The notes below the pieces were generated by a model, which ran no database searches, was not told the origin of the DNA, and saw nothing but the letters and a program-made list of their open reading frames with translations. Below, piece by piece: positions 1 to 5,942 of a DNA stretch of 9,582 nt. Numbering within the stretch: the first letter of the stretch is position 1; every line of letters begins with the position of its first letter. Origin of the DNA: JBOFDP01 sp051647125 (GTDB taxonomy: Bacteria; Bacteroidota; Bacteroidia; Chitinophagales; Chitinophagaceae); contig JBOFDP010000019.1 in assembly GCA_051647125.1 (NCBI GenBank), positions 1 to 9,582 of the forward strand, given 5' to 3'. The position numbers were made by a program, and so were the translations under genes.

Positions 1-7
1 AAATATT

Positions 8-121
8 TCTTATCTATAAAAGCAAAGGGATTTGCCACAATGAAGCTTTAGCAATCCCACCTTATGGTGATAGGTGCTACATACAATCCTAAGATACTAT
101 AAAATAGTGATTAGGATAAGA
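8..121 (+). promoter_or_regulatory. SAM-I (S-box) riboswitch upstream of metB-hom
   Basis: This is an S-adenosylmethionine-sensing leader RNA. Seen in the sequence: P1 forms from CTTATC (9-14) with GATAAG (115-120), plus one flanking A-U pair. P2 is AAAGC/GCTTT around the conserved GGGA...GCC...TGAAGC block (about 19-48), followed by AGCAA. P3 is CACC-TTAT-GGTG (58-69), extended by CC/GG across a 3-nt bulge. The conserved GGTGCTA lies at 73-79. P4 is CCTAA...TTAGG with an inner ACTAT/ATAGT helix (88-115). The P2 loop TTG (32-34) can pair with CAA (84-86), matching the expected pseudoknot. The block order closely follows the Bacillus yitJ S-box as I remember it. Known of the class: SAM binding stabilises P1 and switches off methionine genes. 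The promoter must lie upstream of the window. Confidence 0.92.
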
Positions 122-179
122 TAGAATCATTTATTAGATTGTCCGATTTACAATAGGAATAACCTTTTATAATATTCTA

Positions 180-249
180 TTTTCTTTACTTTTAGGTTTT
201 TATTTCTTTAATGCTATGCTAAAGGTAAAGGGAAGAGTTTATTTTTATT
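180..249 (+). terminator. Attenuator terminator hairpin of the SAM riboswitch
   Basis: CTTTACTTTTAG (184-195) pairs with CTAAAGGTAAAG (219-230) over 12 pairs with one G-U. Four weaker pairs extend it (180-183 with 231-234), around a 23-nt loop. It is followed by a U-rich tract (238-249, 10 of 12 T). The placement between the S-box and the metB start fits an expression platform that stops transcription when SAM is bound. The loop is long and the stem AU-rich, so strength is uncertain. A competing helix, 118-127 with 174-183, would use the 3' strand of P1 and the base of this stem. Confidence 0.6.
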
Positions 250-274
250 AACCCATAAAAAATTATAGATTATT

Positions 275-1423
275 ATGAGCAGAATTCAACAAATTTTACA
301 TTCTTTACCTGTAGATTCACTTACAGGTGCGGTAACTACTCCAGTTTACCAAGTATCTACTTTTGTGCAAGCTGGACCTACTACTAACAAAGGTTTTGGA
401 TATTCCCGAACGGGCAATCCTACAAGAAAGGTTTTAGAAGATTTAATTGCCAAATTAGAAAATGGAGATGCTGGTTTTGCTTTTGCCTCTGGTGTGGCAG
501 CTATAGATGCCGTTGCTAAACTATTATCATTAGGAGATGAAATAGTTGCGGTAAATGATATTTATGGAGGAGCGTATCGTTTGTTTACAGAAATTTATCA
601 GAAATTTGGTATTAAGATAACATTTGTAGATACTACAGATACTGAAAATATAGTTCCGTATTTGAATGAAAAAACAAAACTTATATGGTTGGAATCACCT
701 ACTAATCCTACTTTGCAGGTAAGTGATATTAGAAAAATATCTAATTTAGTAAAACAAAAATTTCCTGACTGTTTGATAGTGGTAGATAATACTTTTGCTA
801 CCCCCGTATCTCAGCTCCCATTAGATATTGGTGCAGATATAGTAATACATAGTGGTACTAAATATTTAGGGGGGCATTCTGATGTATTATCGGGTTTTGT
901 GGTTACTAAAACTAAGGAGCTTAGTGAGAAACTCTATTTTATACAGAAATCTACCGGAGGGGTATTGGGACCTTGGGATTGTTTTCTTATGATTAGAGGC
1001 ATAGAAACGTTAGAATTACGGTATATCGCTCAATGTAAAAGTGCCTTGCAAATAGCAATATATTTACAAGATAATCCGCATATAGACAAGCTTTATTACC
1101 CAGGATTACCACAGCATAAAAATCATCATATTGCAAAAGTTCAACAAAATGGCTTTTTTGGTACTATCATTTCTTTTAGTCTAAAAAAGGATACTGCTGA
1201 AGCGGCTACTAGGTTAGTAACAAGTACTCAGTATTTTAAATTAGCCGAGAGTCTTGGGGGAATAAGTAGTTTATTGTGCATACCTTCACAGATGACGCAT
1301 GCTTCTGTACCGAGAGAGAAGAAATTACAATCAGGGATTCAAGATTCTCTTATACGTCTCTCTGTTGGTGGAGAACAAGTATCGGATTTAATCAATGATT
1401 TGGAACAAGCATTAAAACAATAA
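275..1423 (+). CDS. metB: Trans-sulfuration PLP enzyme, cystathionine gamma-synthase/lyase type
   Basis: This is a 382-residue fold-type I PLP enzyme of the Cys/Met metabolism family, full length for the group. Visible motifs: YSRTGNPTR (43-51, phosphate contact from the neighbouring subunit), the DIYGGAYRLF region (95-104), ESPTNP (140-145), DNTFATP (171-177, Asp pairing with the PLP nitrogen), and SGTKYLGGHSD (193-203) with K196 as the Schiff-base lysine. The C-terminal pattern SLGGI..LL..P..MTHASVP followed by IRLSVGGE resembles cystathionine gamma-synthase/gamma-lyase more than O-acetylhomoserine sulfhydrylase. The SAM riboswitch upstream and homoserine dehydrogenase downstream argue for synthesis, joining an activated homoserine to cysteine on the route to methionine. 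Odd point: the Glu normally after LGGV/I is Ser331 here. No homoserine acyltransferase (metA/metX) lies in the window. Lyase or direct sulfhydrylase activity cannot be excluded. It acts in the cytoplasm, probably as a tetramer. Confidence 0.88.
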   Translation: MSRIQQILHSLPVDSLTGAVTTPVYQVSTFVQAGPTTNKGFGYSRTGNPTRKVLEDLIAKLENGDAGFAFASGVAAIDAVAKLLSLGDEIVAVNDIYGGAYRLFTEIYQKFGIKITFVDTTDTENIVPYLNEKTKLIWLESPTNPTLQVSDIRKISNLVKQKFPDCLIVVDNTFATPVSQLPLDIGADIVIHSGTKYLGGHSDVLSGFVVTKTKELSEKLYFIQKSTGGVLGPWDCFLMIRGIETLELRYIAQCKSALQIAIYLQDNPHIDKLYYPGLPQHKNHHIAKVQQNGFFGTIISFSLKKDTAEAATRLVTSTQYFKLAESLGGISSLLCIPSQMTHASVPREKKLQSGIQDSLIRLSVGGEQVSDLINDLEQALKQ

Positions 1424-2601
1424 TGATAGTGAAGAATATAAAAGTAGGATTATTTGGCTTTGGTGTAGTAGGGGAAGGTATCTATCAAGTACTTGCTTCA
1501 AAACCTAATATTGGCATTGAAATTAATAAAATTGTCATTAAACACCCTGATAAAAAAAGGAATGCTCCATCCTCTTTTTTTACTACCAATAGGGATCATA
1601 TACTTCAAGATAATTCCATAGATTTGGTGGTAGAATTAATTGATGATGCAGATGCTGCTTTGGATATAGTGAGCATGGCAATGAAAAATGGGAAATCAGT
1701 TATCAGTGCGAATAAAAAGATGATAGCTAATCACCATGAATTACTTATTGCCTTAGCTCGAAAAAATCATGTATCATTTCTCTATGAGGCGGCTGTTTGT
1801 GGAAGTATTCCCATAGTGAGAAATTTGGAAGAATATTTTGATAATGATTTTATTCATTATATCAAAGCTATTGTAAATGGATCTACCAATTATATTCTTA
1901 CCCAAATGTATCAGTATGGGATGGAATATAATGTTGCTTTGAAACAAGCTCAAGAACAGGGCTTTGCTGAAAGTAATCCTATACTTGATGTGGAAGGTTT
2001 AGATGCCTTAGATAAAACTAAGATTATTGCGTTGCATGCATTTGGAAAAATTATACAAACAGAAGATATTTTGTGTAAAGGGATTACTTCGCTCACCGTA
2101 TTTGATTTTACTTATGCAAAAGAGAAAAATTATGTTATCAAACTGATCTCTAAAAGTGTACTTGATAAGGAAGGCAATATTATTTATCTCTCCGTATTTC
2201 CTACCTTTATCTCTAAGGAAAAAAGGCTAAGTTTTACAGATAATGAATATAATGGCGTAATTGTGGGTAGTGCGTTAGCTGATGAACAGTATTTTTATGG
2301 AAAGGGTGCGGGTAGATTTCCTACTTCTTCAGCGGTGCTTAGTGATATATCTGCTTATAAATACGACTATAAATATGCCTATAAAAAAGGTATATCACAT
2401 ACTCGAATATCTCCTCCTGAGGATATAAAAGTGTATATTAGTTTTGATAAAAATATTACGTTTAAGAATCATATTTTTACTTCTATAGAAGAGTGTTACA
2501 AGGGAAAAGGTAAGACGTATGTGATAGGATTAATATCGTTTAAAAAATTAACTACCATACTTAAAGATAAGGATATTTCTATTGTTTTATTTGATGACTA
2601 A
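1423..2601 (+). CDS. hom: Homoserine dehydrogenase (monofunctional)
   Basis: It reduces aspartate semialdehyde to homoserine with NAD(P)H, supplying the precursor of methionine and threonine. The 392-residue protein has an N-terminal Rossmann fold with VGLFGFGVVG (8-17), the signature NGSTNYIL (152-159), and a catalytic segment FAESNP.LDVEGLDALDK (181-198), where K198 aligns with the catalytic lysine by position. GKGAGRFPTSSAV (293-305) is the nucleotide-binding loop. No aspartate kinase domain is fused. The last 60 or so residues (330-392) show no ACT pattern I recognise, so feedback by threonine through a classical ACT domain is not evident. Its ATG overlaps the stop of the upstream gene (TAATG), implying translational coupling in one operon under the S-box. 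This would place homoserine supply under SAM control. Identity is secure; cofactor preference is not known. Confidence 0.93.
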   Translation: MIVKNIKVGLFGFGVVGEGIYQVLASKPNIGIEINKIVIKHPDKKRNAPSSFFTTNRDHILQDNSIDLVVELIDDADAALDIVSMAMKNGKSVISANKKMIANHHELLIALARKNHVSFLYEAAVCGSIPIVRNLEEYFDNDFIHYIKAIVNGSTNYILTQMYQYGMEYNVALKQAQEQGFAESNPILDVEGLDALDKTKIIALHAFGKIIQTEDILCKGITSLTVFDFTYAKEKNYVIKLISKSVLDKEGNIIYLSVFPTFISKEKRLSFTDNEYNGVIVGSALADEQYFYGKGAGRFPTSSAVLSDISAYKYDYKYAYKKGISHTRISPPEDIKVYISFDKNITFKNHIFTSIEECYKGKGKTYVIGLISFKKLTTILKDKDISIVLFDD

Positions 2602-2623
2602 AAATAGTATTACAGAGCTACCA

Positions 2624-2669
2624 AAATTATAGATTTTATATAAAGGTATCCTCTATAAAAGTATAATTT
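2624..2669. terminator. Long hairpin between convergent genes, likely bidirectional terminator
   Basis: AAATTATA (2624-2631) pairs with TATAATTT (2662-2669). After a 2x1 internal loop, TTTTATA (2634-2640) pairs with TATAAAA (2654-2660), and the apex can add AGG/CCT (2644-2646 with 2650-2652). It lies in the 94-bp gap between the stops of hom and the U32 gene, where a shared terminator is expected. Flanks are AT-rich without a clean T run, and the stem is almost all A-T, so function is inferred from position and symmetry. Confidence 0.5.
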
Positions 2670-2695
2670 ATAATTCTATATGTTGTAGTAGTATT

Positions 2696-3937
2696 TTAGA
2701 CTATTTTATATATTTTGTCTGAAGCACGAATTTTATTTTGTATGGGTATGGTGATAATATCCCCTTTTTTAGCTTTTTGTACAGGTTTATTTTCTACCCA
2801 TAGTTCATTTATGTGCATAGAGATTAATCCTGTTGTAGGTCCTATAATTATAATTTGGTCCCCTATGAAAAGGCCGTCATTACTCTCAATAAGAAATTCT
2901 CCTATATTCTTCTTCGCAAAATACTTTTTTCCTTTAGCTATATATATTTTCTTTTTAGTAGCTTTAGAACCATATTCATTGCTCCATTCTCCAATTTTTT
3001 TACCAAGATAATATCCCTCCCAAAAGCCACGATTATATACTGTAGCAAGGCGTTTATCCCAGGCTTTTATCTTCTCAGTTGTATACGTACCTTCTTCTAT
3101 AGCACTGAGGGCTTCTTTGTAGCATTGGGTAACTGTATATACATAGTCTACAGATCTTCCTCTACCTTCTATTTTTAGTACTTTTACGCCAGCATGGATA
3201 ATTTTATCTAAAAATCCTATAGTACATAAATCTTTTGCTGACATAATATATTCGTTATCTATCTCCAGTTCGTGGTTGTCTTCTTTGTCGGTTACTATAT
3301 ATTGATGTCGGCAATTTTGTATGCAGGCTCCTCTATTAGCAGAGGCATTATGGGTATGTAGACTGAGATAACATTTACCTGATACTGCCATGCATAGGGC
3401 TCCGTGTCCAAAGATTTCTATTGCCACCAGATTCCCTGAAGGACCTTTAATTTTTCTACGTTCTATTTCTTTTATTATTTCGGCTACTTGGCTTATAGAC
3501 AGTTCCCTTGCTAGTACGATGGTATCGGCATATTCAGCAAAAAATTCTACACTCTCTATATTGGAAATATTAGATTGGGTAGAGATATGTATGGGGATAC
3601 CCATTTTTTTAGCATGGAGGAGTACGGCGTGATCAGCAGCTATTACTGCAGAAATATGATGTTGCTTTGCCTGTTCCAAAATTTTTTTCATAATGGAAAG
3701 GTCGTGATTAAATAATACAGTATTGAGTGTAAGATACGTTTTTATGTAATGTTGTTGAGCGATAGCAGTGATTTTTTCTAAGTCATTAAGGGTAAAATTG
3801 ATAGTGGATTTTGCTCTCATATTGAGTTGTTCTACTCCAAAATATACTGCATCACAGCCACTTTGAATAGCTGCCATCATGGCTTCAAAATTGCCTGCAG
3901 GAGACATTAATTCTATCGTATTTTTAGTATTTAACAT
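2696..3937 (-). CDS. U32-family protein (TrhP/YegQ-like, annotated as peptidase/collagenase)
   Basis: The 413-residue protein opens with IELMSPAGNFEAMMAAIQSGCDAVYFGV (8-35 in part), the typical U32 TIM-barrel start. The core EIFGHGALC (174-182), SGKCYLS (186-192) and NRGACIQNCR (201-210) gives four cysteines, C182, C189, C205 and C209. Known of the family: such cysteines bind an Fe-S cluster in RlhA and UbiU/UbiV, and TrhP-type members are needed for 5-hydroxyuridine at tRNA position 34 using prephenate-derived chemistry. Proteolytic activity is an old label with weak support. The length and the C-terminal beta-rich tail (about 325-413) fit the TrhP-like branch rather than the shorter UbiV type, but I cannot separate TrhP from RlhA by eye. 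It is divergent from tRNA-Cys and convergent with hom. The start is ATG with a -7 promoter element only 6 nt upstream, so the mRNA may be nearly leaderless. Confidence 0.85.
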   Translation of the reverse strand: MLNTKNTIELMSPAGNFEAMMAAIQSGCDAVYFGVEQLNMRAKSTINFTLNDLEKITAIAQQHYIKTYLTLNTVLFNHDLSIMKKILEQAKQHHISAVIAADHAVLLHAKKMGIPIHISTQSNISNIESVEFFAEYADTIVLARELSISQVAEIIKEIERRKIKGPSGNLVAIEIFGHGALCMAVSGKCYLSLHTHNASANRGACIQNCRHQYIVTDKEDNHELEIDNEYIMSAKDLCTIGFLDKIIHAGVKVLKIEGRGRSVDYVYTVTQCYKEALSAIEEGTYTTEKIKAWDKRLATVYNRGFWEGYYLGKKIGEWSNEYGSKATKKKIYIAKGKKYFAKKNIGEFLIESNDGLFIGDQIIIIGPTTGLISMHINELWVENKPVQKAKKGDIITIPIQNKIRASDKIYKIV

Positions 3938-3943
3938 AGACCG

Positions 3944-3951
3944 CGAAAATA
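3944..3951 (-). promoter_or_regulatory. Candidate -7 promoter element of the U32 gene
   Basis: Read on the minus strand, TATTTTCG matches the Bacteroidota TAnnTTTG box at 7 of 8 positions. The T-rich stretch 15-25 nt upstream offers no clean TTTG at the usual distance. The box ends 6 nt before the ATG, which would place the transcription start at or very near the start codon. Confidence 0.4.
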
Positions 3952-4012
3952 CAAGATTTCAAGCAAAAAAAAATTGTATTCTAAAAAACCTTTAATTTTA
4001 AGAAAATTATAT

Positions 4013-4020
4013 TACTTTCG
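4013..4020 (+). promoter_or_regulatory. Candidate -7 promoter element of tRNA-Cys
   Basis: TACTTTCG matches TAnnTTTG at 7 of 8 positions and ends 17 nt before the mature tRNA 5' end. A TTTA (3991-3994) sits 18 nt upstream as a weak -33 match. Position just ahead of a stable RNA gene supports it. Confidence 0.45.
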
Positions 4021-4037
4021 CAAAGTTCTTTTTTTAT

Positions 4038-4108
4038 GGTCCTGTGGCCGAGTGGCTAGGCAGAGCTCTGCAAAAGCTTCCACAGCGGTTCGAATCCGCT
4101 CGGGACCT
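4038..4108 (+). tRNA. tRNA-Cys (anticodon GCA)
   Basis: A 71-nt cloverleaf. The acceptor stem is GGTCCTG (4038-4044) with CGGGACC (4101-4107), one U-G pair. The D stem is GCC/GGC around AGTGGCTA-type loop bases. The anticodon stem GAGCT/AGCTT holds the loop CTGCAAA with anticodon GCA at 4070-4072. The T stem is AGCGG/CCGCT with loop TTCGAAT. The discriminator is T4108; U73 is characteristic of tRNA-Cys and is recognised by CysRS. CCA is not encoded and must be added by the CCA-adding enzyme. Confidence 0.96.
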
Positions 4109-4199
4109 CTCTTTATTCAAATGAATTTTTTTGTAGTTCTAAATCTATCTTATAAATGTTTATTTCACCATTAAAATCAGACTTTTATAGTTGCTTTGT

Positions 4200-5942
4200 A
4201 TGAAGAATAAGAGCCTACATGAATATCAAAAAATAAGTTTGCTTTTATGGATACGACCTTATTGGAGGTTAATTTTTCTTACTTGTTTTTTATCTATTAT
4301 TTTAGGATTGTTTACCCCTGTACGTCCTTGGCTGATACAATATACTATAGATAAATATATTGTCAATAATAATTTACGTATGGTGTATTATATTGCTTTA
4401 TTGCAATTAGGGTTGATATTTATAGAAATGATATTACGATTTTTTTTTGATTATCTTGCTGCATGGATTGGCAATACTATTGTGAGAGATATGCGTAAAG
4501 ATACTTACCATCATATATTAAAATTACAGCTTCGTCAATTTGATAAAACACCTATAGGAATTCTTACCACACGTACGGTAGATGATATGGAACGTATTAG
4601 TGAAATTTTTTCTAATGGATTACTCTCTATTATTGCTGATGTGGTTTCTATTCTTTGTATTTTGACATATATGTTTTATCAAAATACTTCACTTACCTTA
4701 ATTTGTTTAATACCATTTGCAATATTGATAATATCAACTTATTTTTTTCAAAAAAGTGTTAAAAAATCATTTCAAAAAGTGCGTACTGCGGTAGGAAAAC
4801 TCAATGCTTTTGTGCAGGAACATTTTATGGGTATTCAGGTAATACAAGCTTTTGGTATAGAAGATCAAGAAGCTAAAAAATTTCGAGTTATTAATGATCA
4901 GCACAAGCAGGCTAATTTGAGATCTATATTTGCCTATTCTATATTTTTTCCTATAGTTGATATTGTATTGGCATTGTCTATTGGGTTGATTATATGGAAG
5001 AGTGCTAGTGATAAGATAGATGCGGGTATTATAGTATCTTTTATTTTATGCTTAAACCTTATTTTTCGTCCTTTACGGCTTATTGCGGATAAATATAATG
5101 TCATACAAATGGGAATAATTGCTTTTCAACGTATTTTAGAAATATTGAAAAATAAAGATTTTGTAGAAGAACAATCCAATAATCATCTGTTGAGGAATGT
5201 AAAAATTCAAGGAAAAGTAGAATTTAAGAAGGTGCATCTTTCTTATGGAGAAAATGAGGTACTAAAAGGTATAAGTTTTGTAGCAGAGGCGGGTAAAAGT
5301 TTGGCATTAGTAGGGAAAACAGGCAGTGGAAAAACCAGTATCGTATCTTTAATTAATCGTTCTTATCCTATAACTCAAGGAAGTATTTATATTGATAATA
5401 AGAACATTAAAAAATATCCTATACATACTTTGCGTTCTCAAGTAGGTATTGTGTTGCAAGATGTATTTTTATTTTCTGGTAGTATTTTTGAAAATCTTAC
5501 TTTACATAATCCTAATATAACGCTTCAACAAGTAAAAAAAGTATGCCAACTAATAGGTATTGATGATTTTATAGAATCCTTACCTTATAAATATCATCAA
5601 TTACTTATAGGAAAAGAAAATTCCCTTTCATTGGGTCAAAAACAATTACTTTCTTTTGCTCGTGTCTTACTTTATAATCCTCAGATTATTATTTTGGATG
5701 AAGCTACTTCTTCTATAGATTCTATTTCTGAGAAATTAATAGAAAAAGCTATCTCTATTTTAGTCAAAGATAGAACTTCTATTATTATAGCTCATAGACT
5801 TAGCAGTATAGAAAAAGCAGATAAAATATTAGTGGTTGATTATGGGAAAATTGTGGAGCAGGGTACTCACGAACAATTACTTAAAAACCAAAATATTTAT
5901 TATCAATTATACCAAAATATTACATTTAAGAAAAAGGATTAA
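4200..5942 (+). CDS. ABC transporter half-unit, MsbA-like (permease fused to ATPase)
   Basis: A 580-residue exporter half-transporter expected to work as a homodimer or heterodimer in the inner membrane. The N-terminal transmembrane domain (about 20-300) has hydrophobic segments near 24-40, 62-82, 142-160, 164-182, 246-266 and 275-292. The ATPase domain follows: Walker A GKTGSGKT (372-379), Q-loop LQD (Q420), signature LSLGQ (476-480), Walker B IIILDE (496-501), and the switch His in IIAHRLSS (H532). I chose ATG 4200 over TTG 4191, which would add only MLC. The signature has Leu in place of the usual middle Gly; LSVGQ-like variants occur in this branch, so the site is probably active. The substrate cannot be told; lipids, LPS precursors or drugs are all possible. 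It starts 91 nt after tRNA-Cys with no convincing promoter or terminator between, so read-through is possible. It ends tail to tail with rng. Confidence 0.9.
   Translation: MKNKSLHEYQKISLLLWIRPYWRLIFLTCFLSIILGLFTPVRPWLIQYTIDKYIVNNNLRMVYYIALLQLGLIFIEMILRFFFDYLAAWIGNTIVRDMRKDTYHHILKLQLRQFDKTPIGILTTRTVDDMERISEIFSNGLLSIIADVVSILCILTYMFYQNTSLTLICLIPFAILIISTYFFQKSVKKSFQKVRTAVGKLNAFVQEHFMGIQVIQAFGIEDQEAKKFRVINDQHKQANLRSIFAYSIFFPIVDIVLALSIGLIIWKSASDKIDAGIIVSFILCLNLIFRPLRLIADKYNVIQMGIIAFQRILEILKNKDFVEEQSNNHLLRNVKIQGKVEFKKVHLSYGENEVLKGISFVAEAGKSLALVGKTGSGKTSIVSLINRSYPITQGSIYIDNKNIKKYPIHTLRSQVGIVLQDVFLFSGSIFENLTLHNPNITLQQVKKVCQLIGIDDFIESLPYKYHQLLIGKENSLSLGQKQLLSFARVLLYNPQIIILDEATSSIDSISEKLIEKAISILVKDRTSIIIAHRLSSIEKADKILVVDYGKIVEQGTHEQLLKNQNIYYQLYQNITFKKKD

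Noticed and set aside
2715..3632. Three plus-strand open frames (2715-3011, 2855-3178, 3390-3632) across the U32 region
   Set aside because: They lie antisense within a well-supported U32 gene, show no family motif and have shadow-like composition.
3974..4108. Functional link between the U32 protein and the adjacent tRNA-Cys
   Set aside because: TrhP-type modification targets U34, while this tRNA has G34; adjacency is probably chance.
4115..4132. ATTC-AAAT-GAAT hairpin followed by seven T as a tRNA terminator
   Set aside because: A 4-bp A-T-rich stem is too weak to call in sequence this AT-rich.
3974..4174. Open frame of 66 codons running through the tRNA
   Set aside because: It overlaps the promoter and the whole of tRNA-Cys and has no recognisable product.
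4191..4199. TTG start for the ABC transporter, three codons upstream
   Set aside because: The ATG at 4200 is closer to the family N-terminus and needs no rare start; the extra residues MLC add nothing.
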